Shown here: positions 31,002 through 41,700 of the stretch, piece after piece
Position numbering within the stretch: the stretch's first letter is position 1
How the letters are laid out: each line of letters begins with the position of its first letter
Assembly: GCF_900239935.1 (NCBI RefSeq)
Contig: NZ_LT965928.1
Location: 420,945 to 484,944, forward strand
Origin: Pseudoalteromonas carrageenovora IAM 12662
GTDB taxonomy: Bacteria > Pseudomonadota > Gammaproteobacteria > Enterobacterales > Alteromonadaceae
Length of the DNA: 64,000 nucleotides
Direction of reading: 5' to 3'
Translations under genes and position numbers: made by a program
The notes under the pieces: generated by a model
Databases searched by the model: none
Seen by the model: the letters and a program-made list of their open reading frames with translations, nothing else
What the model was told of the DNA's origin: nothing

Positions 31002-32663
31002 TTAAACTATTGGACTGTAACCAGGCAGGTTATTAAGATCTACTTCATCTAGTTGCTCTGGATTAGCAAATTCTATTATATATTTTTTATATACTTCTGA
31101 TTCTATAAAAACTGCAAAAATGTCGGCATCAAGGTGGTTATTATTAACCATTACCCCCAGTATATTTAAGCATTCGCTTACCGGTTTTGCTTTTTTATAA
31201 GGTCGATCTACGGCAGATAGCGCTTCAAAAATGTCAGTTATTGCCATAAGCCTAGCGGGAATCGACATTTGATCTTTAGTAAGGCCTCTAGGGTAACCTG
31301 TACCGTCTAGTTTTTCATGATGTCCAAGCGCATACTCTTTAACATTACTCAAATGCTTAGGAAACGGTAGGGCATCTAAAATATTCTTAGTTACATCCAT
31401 ATGACGCTTCATAATATCACGCTCACCTTGAGTTAATGTGCCTCTGCGTATGGATAGGTTTTCTACTTCATCATCATTAAGTAATGGCATTGTTTTACCA
31501 TTAATTTCTAATGTGTATTTATTAGCAATTCTTTGAATTTCGTTAAGCTCATTACCACCTAAAAATTCACCACCTACATTAATACGCTTTAATAGCGCTC
31601 TATCTAAAGATAGCTGCTTGAGTTCTGTATCAAGTAGGCGTTCTAACTGTTTTACTTCAATAGGTTTATTTTGCTTAAGCGCAGAGATAATTTCTTGCTG
31701 GTAAGAAATGTTTAAATCTCGCTTAATAACTTCAAACTTTGCATCTATATATTTTATACGATCAAATATAGTTTCAAGCTTTGTCGATTTTTCCATAATG
31801 TGATCAGGTGTAGCGATTTTACCACAGTCGTGAAGCCAACCAGCTACATCAAGTTCATGCCTATCGGCCTCAGACATAGTAAATGATGCCAAAGGCCCTT
31901 TATTGCTATCGTGTACAGCATCGGCAAGCATTAAAGTGAGCGCTGGTACCCTTTTACAATGGCCGCCAGTGTGTGGTGATTTTTCATCAATTGCCATTGC
32001 AATTGTTTCTGCAAAGGTGGTGAATAACTCTTCCATGCCTTTAATAAGCGTAGAGTTAGTTAATGAAATTGCACCTAATGATGCAAAAGATCGCGTGAGT
32101 GTGACAAGCTCTTCGCTAAAGGGAATAATTTCGTCGTTTTCACCTTTAACGTTTATAAGCTGTATAACACCGATAATATCATCAACATGATCTTTTAAAG
32201 GGATCGTTAACATAGACTTAGTGCGATAGCCTGTTAGCGAATCCATATTACGAGCTGCGCTCATATCAAAAGGAAGCGCAGCATAAACATCAGGAATATT
32301 TATATACTTACCTGAGTTGACAGCATGCGCTACGATTGCAGTTTCGTTTTCTTTACCGTTTATAAAAAGGTCTATATTAGGAAAATCGATCGGGCTATCT
32401 TCATCGCCTCTTAGGTGCAAGCCTAGTGTTTTGTTAATTACCGTTTCAAACTTAAGCTGTTTATTGTCAGTTATAGAGTAAATGCTGCCAGCATCAGCGT
32501 TAGCAACAGACATCAGTACTTGCAAAATTTCGTTAAGTAATTTACTTGAATCTTTCTCTGTCGTTAACCTAATGCTTATATCAACTAGGTGGCGCAGATT
32601 TGTTTTATCTTTTATGTGTTGTGGCATATTTATATTACTTTGTTTGATGTCTGAAGGCGCCAT
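31002..32663 (-). CDS. GAF-HD-GYP cyclic-di-GMP phosphodiesterase with an inserted segment
   Basis: 553 residues. An N-terminal GAF domain (about 25-195; ADAGSIYSI, KSMLTIPLKDHVDDIIGVIQLIN) is followed by an HD-GYP domain with HTGGHCKRV, the HD pair in GWLHDCGKIATPDHIMEKS, GHHEKLDGTGYPRGL and ARLMAITDIFEALSAVDRPYKKA. HD-GYP enzymes cleave c-di-GMP to pGpG or GMP. About 110 residues, charged and helical, lie between the HD motif and the helix GERDIMKRHMDV, where most family members have only about ten. The GAF domain could bind a cyclic nucleotide. The ATG has AAAGG upstream and lies 29 bp inside the cyclase gene, so the two are coupled. Last gene of the operon. Confidence 0.88.
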   Translation of the reverse strand: MAPSDIKQSNINMPQHIKDKTNLRHLVDISIRLTTEKDSSKLLNEILQVLMSVANADAGSIYSITDNKQLKFETVINKTLGLHLRGDEDSPIDFPNIDLFINGKENETAIVAHAVNSGKYINIPDVYAALPFDMSAARNMDSLTGYRTKSMLTIPLKDHVDDIIGVIQLINVKGENDEIIPFSEELVTLTRSFASLGAISLTNSTLIKGMEELFTTFAETIAMAIDEKSPHTGGHCKRVPALTLMLADAVHDSNKGPLASFTMSEADRHELDVAGWLHDCGKIATPDHIMEKSTKLETIFDRIKYIDAKFEVIKRDLNISYQQEIISALKQNKPIEVKQLERLLDTELKQLSLDRALLKRINVGGEFLGGNELNEIQRIANKYTLEINGKTMPLLNDDEVENLSIRRGTLTQGERDIMKRHMDVTKNILDALPFPKHLSNVKEYALGHHEKLDGTGYPRGLTKDQMSIPARLMAITDIFEALSAVDRPYKKAKPVSECLNILGVMVNNNHLDADIFAVFIESEVYKKYIIEFANPEQLDEVDLNNLPGYSPIV

Positions 32664-34857
32664 TCCAGTCCTTTGATAATGTTTTCAAATTGGTTTCGTT
32701 AATTCGCTTAATAAAAATGGTGTAAATATGAGAACTAAATACTGATGTGCTCTCAAGCTCAGTAAGTAGTGAAAGTGATTGCTGCCAATTTTTATTATAA
32801 TAATGTGTCATAGCCACTTCAGACTTACTTAGCTCGGCTAGTTGGGTGGTATTTAAACTATCTGTAAAGTCGATAGGCTCAAATAACTCTGTAGCTGTGG
32901 TTTTTCCTACAACTTGCACTTTATCAATTAATCTAAAGGAAATATGTGGGCACGCTCTCATTGTTTCTTTAGTAACCAGAATAGCTACCTCATAAAACTT
33001 GGTCAAGCTTTCTACTCGCGAACCTAAATTTACAGCATCACCTAACACAGTATAAGCTTTACGGTATTTAGACCCCATATCTCCAACATTCATATCTGCG
33101 GTATTTAAACCAATGCCAATGTTTATGGCGGGGAGATTTTTTTCTAAAAATGTTTGGTTAATTGAGCTTAAGCCTTTTAGCATTGCCATAGCCGCTTCTA
33201 CGCCATGCTTTGCATGGTCATCGTCTTGTAGGGGGGCATTCCAAAAAGCCATTATCATATCGCCAACATACTTATCTATTGTGCCACTGTGTTTAAAAAT
33301 AATTTCGGTCGTCGCCGATAGATATTCATTTAAGTATTCACTTAATTGGTGAGCAGACATGTTTTCAGATAATGAGGTAAAACCACGAATATCTGCAAAT
33401 AATACAGTCATGTTTCTTTTAACACTTTGCTGAGGAAGATCGCTAGATTGGTTAATAAGCTGATTAATATGATCTGGAGGAACGTATTGATCAAACATAG
33501 ACTTTATTTTACGGCTGTGTTTCATTTCTGCTATTGAACCGACAAAAATATAGTAGCCAGATAAAAGTGTGATCAGTAAAAGAGGCATAAACAGTGGCAA
33601 ACTAATTTTCTCTATTGCCCAAAAGTAAAAGTTAAACAAGATGGCTAGAACTGCTATGCCTAATGTAACGACCACTATGTGTCTTGCGCTCTTTTGGTAA
33701 CTTAAAATAGTTAATAGACCACCTATAACTACGATCATAAATAACGTTGCGCCAGATGACCAACTAGGCTGTGCGGGAAGCAGCTCAGGATGAATTAGCC
33801 CTCGAAATATATTGGCATGCACTTCAACCCCAGGATACTGCAACCCTACAGGCGTAGCCCTTAAATCAGCTAAGCCAATGGCTGATGTACCAATGAAAAC
33901 AACTGAGCCCTCCAGCTCACTTTCCCCAATCTTATTTTTTAGGATATCGGTTGCTGAATAATACGTAAAACTACCTGCCGGGCCTTTGTATGGAATAAGT
34001 ATTTTTCCGTATTCATCAGTTTGAATCCATTGATCATTGAACTTAATACCATCAAATAATGTAATGTTATTTAAAATATGAGATCGCGTCTGTATTTTAT
34101 CAGCAAGCGTATAAAGCCTGGCTGCTTCAAGAGCTAAAGAGGGGTAAAGTGTATTACCTACTTTGTGCACAAGGGATGCTTTTCGAATAAAACCATCATT
34201 CTCACTATGTGCATTAATAAAGCCATTGCCAGAGGCTTTGTTTTGTAAAGTTGGTATATTAACAGCGGCGCCTGAGAACTCGATAAACTGTGAGTTGTTT
34301 TGATCATCAAGCATCCAATCAACACTACTGCTAGGTAGTGGGTTAATTTGCTGATGAGTCTCATTATTTAACAAAAAACCGAGTACGGTGTCGTTATTGG
34401 ACAGTACATTGGCAAACTTGGAATCAGCATCAATTTTTTTCTTAACCTCGTTAATTGTTAATTTGTTGCTGTTTATAAAGTTAGGGAACTCAGACTCTAT
34501 TTGGCTAACAGGGTTTATTTCAGGTTCAGAAAAAAATATATCAAAAGCAATAACTATAACGCCTGCTTCAGTTAGTTTACTAACTAGCTCGGCCATTTTT
34601 GAGCGGCTCCAAGGAAAGCGACCTTGCTCTGCCATGCTTTTATCATCTATATCAATAATAACCACCGATTCATCAAATTGCTGCGGGGTGGCTGGGAGAG
34701 TTAAAACTAATCTTGAGTCGTAAAGTATGCCTTCTACTCTATTTAGTAATTGAGCAATAGCTCCAGTAGAAAAAAGCTCAATAGCAGCAACTAAAAGCGT
34801 AATGGTTACGCCAATAAAAAAATGTCTATAAATTTTTGGAATAAGAGAGCTATTAAT
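32635..34857 (-). CDS. CHASE2-domain class III adenylate cyclase; proposed ATT start
   Basis: About 740 residues. An N-terminal membrane segment (FFIGVTITLLVAAIEL) and an extracytoplasmic CHASE2 sensor (LYDSRL...VVIIDIDDKSMAEQGRFPWSR to TPVGLQYPGVEVHANI) are followed by three membrane helices (about 355-450) and a class III cyclase domain. The metal Asp residues are in LFADIRGF and YVGDMIMAFW, the adenine Lys in GTIDKYVGD, the adenine Asp and transition-state Asn/Arg in VLGDAVNLGSR, so the product should be cAMP. The first usual start, GTG 34665, would remove the membrane anchor and the start of CHASE2. The open frame runs upstream to a stop at 34870 with no ATG, GTG or TTG. ATT 34857 has AAGGA nine bases upstream, inside the preceding gene's end. 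Confidence 0.85.
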   Translation of the reverse strand: MNSSLIPKIYRHFFIGVTITLLVAAIELFSTGAIAQLLNRVEGILYDSRLVLTLPATPQQFDESVVIIDIDDKSMAEQGRFPWSRSKMAELVSKLTEAGVIVIAFDIFFSEPEINPVSQIESEFPNFINSNKLTINEVKKKIDADSKFANVLSNNDTVLGFLLNNETHQQINPLPSSSVDWMLDDQNNSQFIEFSGAAVNIPTLQNKASGNGFINAHSENDGFIRKASLVHKVGNTLYPSLALEAARLYTLADKIQTRSHILNNITLFDGIKFNDQWIQTDEYGKILIPYKGPAGSFTYYSATDILKNKIGESELEGSVVFIGTSAIGLADLRATPVGLQYPGVEVHANIFRGLIHPELLPAQPSWSSGATLFMIVVIGGLLTILSYQKSARHIVVVTLGIAVLAILFNFYFWAIEKISLPLFMPLLLITLLSGYYIFVGSIAEMKHSRKIKSMFDQYVPPDHINQLINQSSDLPQQSVKRNMTVLFADIRGFTSLSENMSAHQLSEYLNEYLSATTEIIFKHSGTIDKYVGDMIMAFWNAPLQDDDHAKHGVEAAMAMLKGLSSINQTFLEKNLPAINIGIGLNTADMNVGDMGSKYRKAYTVLGDAVNLGSRVESLTKFYEVAILVTKETMRACPHISFRLIDKVQVVGKTTATELFEPIDFTDSLNTTQLAELSKSEVAMTHYYNKNWQQSLSLLTELESTSVFSSHIYTIFIKRINETNLKTLSKDWNGAFRHQTK

Positions 34858-34862
34858 TGGTG

Positions 34863-35708
34863 CTAATCCTTAACTGGGGCAAATTTGAAAACTCGACCTT
34901 CACGAGCGCACTCGATTGATAAGCTCTTATAGTTAGCTTGTAAGTACTGTTCTATTTCTAATAATTCGGTATCAGAACGCGCGGGATCGTGACTAATTAC
35001 AGCTATATTTTTAACGTCAGCTTTTACTGCAAGTTCAGCAACTTGGTTTATTGTGCTGTGCCCCCAACCATGCTTTATTGGCATGTCATCGTTAGTAAAC
35101 TGGGCATCATGTATTAATAAGTCAGCACCTTTTATAAACTGTGCCCACTCATTAACACTTGTTTTAACTTGCCCTGGTGGGTTGAGTTCATTATCGGTAA
35201 CGTAAGCTATTTTTACTCCATTTGCATTTACGCAATATGCAGTGCCGCCGCCAGGGTGGTTTAGTGGTGCTGTGGTTACAAAAAAATCGTTAACTGTGAA
35301 GCTTTTTTGTGAAGAGCGCTGTGTATTCAGCGTAATATTTGCAGGCAAATCTTGATGCTTAACTGGAAAGTAAGAACCTTCCATTTGTTTTAAAATTGCA
35401 TTTTTACTAGCTGCGTCGTCAACATCACCTACTGTAATAGTAATTTTACGATCCGCTTGATAAATAGGCTTAAAAAAGGGAAAGCCTTGAATGTGATCCC
35501 AATGATTGTGTGTTAGTAGAATATTTATAGGGTTTGTATTTTTTAATAAACGCTCACCTAGCTCTACTATGCCGGTACCTGAGTCTAAAACTAAACTTTG
35601 CCCATTACTTTGCTCTACATACACACAAGAAGTATTTCCACCAAACATATGTGTTTTTTTGCCGGGCGAGGGCATAGACCCTCTAACTCCAAAAAATTCA
35701 ACTCTCAT
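34863..35708 (-). CDS. Metallo-beta-lactamase-fold hydrolase (candidate cyclic-nucleotide phosphodiesterase)
   Basis: 281 residues. The MBL metal site is ILLTHNHWDHIQGFPFF (HxHxDH), with further ligands in LNHPGG, IHDAQFTNDDM and VISHDPARSD, and HGWGHSTINQVAEL. The N-terminal MRVEFFGVRGSMPSPG and GGNTSCVYVE mark a subgroup often annotated as beta-lactamase superfamily I hydrolases or class II cAMP-phosphodiesterase-like. That activity is only a suggestion here, drawn from the cyclase gene right after it. There is no signal peptide, so it acts in the cytosol. Two bases separate it from the giant lipoprotein gene, and the Shine-Dalgarno of the next gene is inside its last codons. Confidence 0.82.
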   Translation of the reverse strand: MRVEFFGVRGSMPSPGKKTHMFGGNTSCVYVEQSNGQSLVLDSGTGIVELGERLLKNTNPINILLTHNHWDHIQGFPFFKPIYQADRKITITVGDVDDAASKNAILKQMEGSYFPVKHQDLPANITLNTQRSSQKSFTVNDFFVTTAPLNHPGGGTAYCVNANGVKIAYVTDNELNPPGQVKTSVNEWAQFIKGADLLIHDAQFTNDDMPIKHGWGHSTINQVAELAVKADVKNIAVISHDPARSDTELLEIEQYLQANYKSLSIECAREGRVFKFAPVKD

Positions 35709-35710
35709 AT

Positions 35711-38700
35711 TTAAGGCTTAACTCCATCTGCGTAGAAATCAAACTTAGACACACTTACATCGTTAGATGTGCCGTCAAAACACGTACTGCTAAGCACAAC
35801 TTGAGCATCAGTTTGTAAAAGCATAGATGTAAATTGATGGGTGCTATCACATTGTTCAGCTTGATAATAACCAAGGGCATTTGGGCCAAATAAAGTGTCT
35901 AGTGTGCCGTCAGCTAAAATACGTGCAATCATGCCTTTTGATTCACTCATACCAGATAGAACTATATTGCCTGAAGTATCTAACGCTGCGTCGGTAACTT
36001 TAGTATTAAAGCTTGGTGCTAATTGGTATTGGCCCACACCACTCGCGGCAAAGCTTGAATCTTCGTTACCCTCAGGAGTTAATTTTATAATAACTGCTTG
36101 ATTAGGCGTTGTGCCTTCGTTTGCAATTAAGTAAAGGTTTCCTGCGCTATCGGCCAATACTTTTGTAGTGCTATCAGTTATATCTGCAGTGATACGGGTG
36201 TCAGTATAAGTAAATATTTCATTAGCATCATCGTCTATTTTTAGCATTATTAATTGTGAATCACTCCCTGATACTTGTTTGCCCGCTATAAATATTTCTT
36301 TATTTATATCTATATAGAGTGTTTCAAAAAACTCATCTATATTGCCGTAATAAGCCCCGCTTGTGCCAAAGCTATTCTCTAATGTGCCATTACTTTTTAA
36401 CATGGTCGCAAATGAGCGGGTAACACTTGATGCATTAGTCGAAGTGCCCACAGCAACAATATAGCCACCGCTATCTATAGCTACATCAACAAAGTTTATA
36501 TCGGTATTTAAAATATCTACCGTAGTATAAATCCCCTCTGTAGCAAAGCTGTCATCTAAGTAACCATCTTGGTCTACTTTTGCTATAAAGCCTTCTTCAG
36601 TTAAACCATTTATTTGCGTACCAGCAATGATGATACTGCCATCACTAAGCTCTTTTAATGTAACGGCTTTAAACGCCACATTTATGTTGAGTGCTTTAAT
36701 TCCATCAATGCTAAAGCTTGTATCAATAATTCCAGCGCTCGTATAACGGGTTAAAACCAGCTTATTAGTAGTATTAAATTGTGCAACAGAGGCACTTAAA
36801 TATTTATTAGCTTGAGCACCACTTTTGAGTTGCAGCATGTTCATTGATAAATCATCTGAACTCACAGTCAAATTATTCAAGCTCGTATAGCCATTTGTTG
36901 AAAAGTTAGTAAACAGGCTTGCATTACTGGTTACTGAAGTTATAAAAGGTTCATTAGTCGAGTCGTTAAATTTACCAGAGAGCCATACGCTATCATTTTC
37001 ATCAATAGTAATAGCGTTAGCTGATTGATTGCTAATTACGTTTGAAATTATATTAATGCCCGAAGCACCATAACTCGTATCAAGCTCTCCGTTACTCACT
37101 GATACGCGCGCAGTAAACAACTGCTCTTTTTGAGCTGTATCACTGCCATCAACTCCTGTAGTGCCCGAAAGAATTATTTGATTACTCATAGAAGCATATT
37201 TTACGCCGGTAATTATTGCACCGCCGTCACCTTTACCTGAGTTTCCATCGATATCATATATAGTAATTTCTTCGTCAATATCATCATCGTCAATATCGCC
37301 CGATCGGTTGAACGAAATCATAGCGGCTTCTTTTTCACCTGATGAACGAGTAATATAACCCCCTAAATAAGCAGTGAAATTAACTGCGTCTATGCCGCCA
37401 ATAGCAAGTAGCTCATCGTCACCTTCTTCATCAGATAAGTCTAATATAAGCGCATCGCCAGAGTTAAAACTTCCGCTATTGTTGCCATCAGGAATAAGGT
37501 ATCTAATTGTTGCATCTAAATCGTTTTCCTCCCCTATTACGCTACCTACAACCAAAAGTTCAGAGTTACCAAAGTTTCTAATAGCATGCGACACGTCATC
37601 ACGGTTATTACCGCTTACATCAACAATACCAGGGCTGCCCGCTTCAAAAGCGAGGGTTGATACATCGTATTTAAGAAATAAACTGTCTTTATCTAGGCCG
37701 TTTACTGAATAGCCTACGCCTTGCACTTTGTTATCTGTGAATTCAAGGTCGTGTATTACAGATTCACTCGCAAGCGTTGTACATTTAGTACCTGAGTTGC
37801 CGTCACCTGAATTTGTACTAACAATACCTGTCGCACTCATTTTTAATAGACACGCTTCGGTTTCCGTTCCATTAAAGCTTGTGTAGCCAATAAATAGCTC
37901 ACCATTACCAGAGATGATAGCAGTGCCTTTTTCATCTTCACCTAGGTCAATGGTTTTAAAACCGGTGCCATTAAATGCAGTGTTTACATCGCCGGTATTT
38001 GTGTAAGAGGCAACAATAATATCTGCGTCTTCATTGTTATTGTAACCAACAAAAAAAAGGTTGGTATTAAGCTCAATGCTGTCGTTAAATTCACCATCAG
38101 AAAAAACACGAGAAAGGTCTATTTGTCCACTAAGAGGGCGTCCAAATGTATCATCTTTCACTGGAATTAGCGGATCGACGTCATCAGTAACATTTACAGT
38201 AACAGTGATTGTTGTAGTTTCATTTGGCGAACCATCATCTGTAATATCAATATTTACAGAGTGTTGTGTAGCGGTTTCATAATTGAAAGGGCGTGTACCA
38301 TTTACGCTTAATAAGCCACTGGTGCTGTTTATATTAAATAGCCCTGTTTCACCACCACTTAAGCTAAAACTAAGAGTGTTATTTTCAATGTCGGACGCAG
38401 CAATAGTACCAATTGTTTCATCGTCAATTGCATTTTCTCCAATTGAAAATGTTTGGTTTATCGCAATGGGTGCATCATTCACAGGCGTTACTGTGATAGT
38501 CAATATGCCTGCTGCTGACTCTGTACCATCAGTGATAGTGTAATTAATTATAGCTTGGCCGTTAAAGTTTGCCTCTGGAGTATAAGCTAAGTTACTACCC
38601 GCGACAGACACTGAGCCTGTATTTGCAGCTGCGGTACTAATAGATAATGAATCATTGTCTTCATCGGTATCGTTACTTAATACGTTAACATTTGTTGTTA

Positions 38701-41700
38701 CGGAATCTTCTATAATGGTTGCAGTATCAGGGTTAGCAACGGGTACATCGTTCACAGGAGTTACAGTGATAGTTAATATGCCTGCTGCTGACTCTGCCCC
38801 ATCGGTGATAGTGTAATTAACGATGACTTGACCGTTGTAGTTTGCATCTGGAGTGTAAGCGATATTATTTCCCACAACAGACACCGAGCCTGTATTTGCA
38901 GTTGCGGCACTAATTGATAAAGCATCATTGTCTTCATTGGTATCATTGCTCAAAACGTTTATATTGGTCGTAGAGGCATCTTCTAAAATGGTTGCAGTAT
39001 CAGGATTAGCAACGGGTGCATCGTTCACAGGCGTTACAGTGATAGTTAATATGCCTGCAGCTGACTCTGTCCCATCGGTGATAGTGTAATTAACGATGGC
39101 TTGACCGTTGAAGTTTGCATCTGGAGTGTAGGCTAAGTTGCTACCGGCGACAGTTACCGATCCCGACGTTGTACTTGCTGAGCTAATAGAAAGCGTATCA
39201 TTGTCTATATCTGTATCATTGCTCAAAACGTTTATATTAGTCGTAGAGGCATCTTCTAAAATGGTTGCAGTATCAGGATTAGCAACGGGTGCGTCATTAA
39301 CGGGTGTAATTGTAACTGTTAATGTGCCAGTAGTACTCGCTATGCCATCTGTTAAACTATAAGTAATTGTTGCGGTGCCATCTTCATCAGCGCTAGGCGT
39401 ATATTGAATTAGGTTGTTTAGGATTGCTGCATTACCAATATCACTCACAACTGAGCTAATATTTAAGCTGTCACCATCTATATCTGTATCGTTGCTTAGC
39501 ACATTTATTAGCGTTCCCTGGGCATCTTCAGCAATTGTAATACTATCTGGATTGGCCACTGGTGCATCGTTAGTTGGGGATATAGTTATTTGTAAATTGG
39601 CACTCGCACTAGCTCCGTTACCATCTGATATTGTATAAGAAACAATTGCTACTCCGTTACTGTTAGGCGTTGGCGTATATTCTATTTTATTCTCAACAAT
39701 AGAAGCCATGCCTAGTTCAGTAACAACACGTGTAATTGTTAAGTTATCATCATCTACATCGCTATCGTTAGCGAGTACATCAATTAATATAGGTGATGCA
39801 TCTTCTATCATTGAGGCGCTATCTGAAGTGGCTATAGGCGCGTCATTTATAGGTATAATTGTAAGCCTTACAGTTGCAGTACTTGATTGCGGCGCATCAT
39901 CTGCAATGCCATCAGAAATTGTATAGCTTATAATGACTTCACCAAAGAAATTAGGCTCGGGTGTATATTCAATACTATTATTTACAATCTGCGCTGTGCC
40001 AACAGTATTTGTAATGTTTATAAGTGTGATTGTATCGCCATTAGCATCAGTATCATTCTCTAACACATTTAATATTATGCTAGGGCTGTCTTCAGCTAAC
40101 GTATACTGATCATCATTAGCTTTTGCTGGAGAGTTTGAGCCTGTTTTAGTGAGTACCACTTGTGCGGTGGCTGCTAAGCCTTGCTCATTAGTAACTGAAT
40201 AAGTAAAACTATCTACATCCAATGCATCTAAATTTGGCTCATAAGTAAATGAGCCATCATTACTCAGCGTTAGCGTACCACTTTGCACATTTACAACTGG
40301 GGTCGTGTTAATAGTTAGTCCGCCAGACTCTATATTTACATCATTTTTCAGTAAGCCATTTTCAGCTGTAATACTGAGAGTTTGATTATATTGAAATTGA
40401 TACTCGTCATTCTGCGCAATCGGGTTATCTGGCGTGCTATTAATTGTAAGTGTTGCTGTTGCCGTTGCCGTGGCGCCTAATGTATCAATTACTTGGTATT
40501 GAAATTCATCAATTCCATAATAATTAGGATCAGGGATGTATGAAAAACTCCCATCTGTGGCTAAAAATAATTGGCCATGAGCGGGTGAAACTAAATAAGT
40601 ATCATCAATAATAAAGGTGTCGTTATTAGGATCCGTATCGTTCGCTAGTAACCCTAGCGCAGCCTCAACAACAAGTGTGTTGTCTTCATTAACACTATAG
40701 CTATCGTTAGACGCAGATGGCGGACTATTTTGATCTAAAGGATTGATTGTTACATCTGCAACTGCCTGAGCACCTTGAGCATCAAAAATACGGTATTGAA
40801 AACTATCAGTGCCTTGCATGTTGGCGCTTCCTGTATATTCAAAGCTACCATCTGTATTGAGTGTTAAGTTACCTTTAAGAGGAGAGGTTACAGGTGTTGT
40901 ATCAACGGTAAGTGTATCAAGATCGATGTCGCTATCATTGGCTAATAAACCAGGAGCTGTGACAAATAAAGTACCGTCGGCGTTTATGTTATAGGTATTA
41001 TCTAGTGCACTTGGTACATCATTTACAGCATTTATAGTTATTTCTACAATACCTGTATCTGTCATACCAAGCTCGTTAATTACAAGGTAACTAAAAGCAT
41101 CAATACCATTAAAATTAGCGCGTGGAGTGTAAGTAAATTCGCCGCTTGAATTTATTATAACACTGCCATGTTGTGGGCTGACTAATGCAGTAGTATTTAC
41201 TGTAAGATCGCCTTGGTATTCATCTGCATCATTAGTTAATGCATTATTTAGCAGCGCTTGGTCTTCATTAACTTCAAATTGATCGTTAAATGCTTTTGGA
41301 GCAAAGTTCAAGGTACCACCTAAAGGAGCGATATTTATTACTTCAGCAAAGCCACTTTCGCCACTTCCATCAATTCCGGTGATTAAAATTTGATAGCTTT
41401 TATCAGTTAAAGTATCGCTAATACTAAATGTTGTTCCAGATAAACCTAAAAATTGTTGGCCGTTTTCTAAATCATTTATATTGGTTGTTGTAACGCCGGC
41501 TTCAGTCGCTAAGTAGATGTTATAACGGTTTAAGTTTTCATTTGCCTGCCATGAGAGGTTAATACTTTGTTCATCTCGCTGTGCAGTAGTACCTTCAATT
41601 TTATAAGGTTGCCAACTTACAGTAATAGCATCGGCCAGTACTTGGTTATTAAGGTTATCAGTGATCCATATTTCTAGGCGTAAATCACCTGCATCAATGC

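Noticed and set aside
32635-34665. GTG 34665 as the start of the cyclase
   Set aside because: It would delete the first membrane helix and the beginning of CHASE2, which are encoded in frame just upstream.
38481-39299. Regular repeats that might suggest a CRISPR array
   Set aside because: The units are 273 bp long, without spacers, and are in frame inside a coding sequence.
37374-40994. Several plus-strand open frames opposite the repeat region of the giant lipoprotein
   Set aside because: They recur with the 273-bp period and are Ser/Val-rich mirror readings of the repeats, so they are artefacts of the opposite strand.
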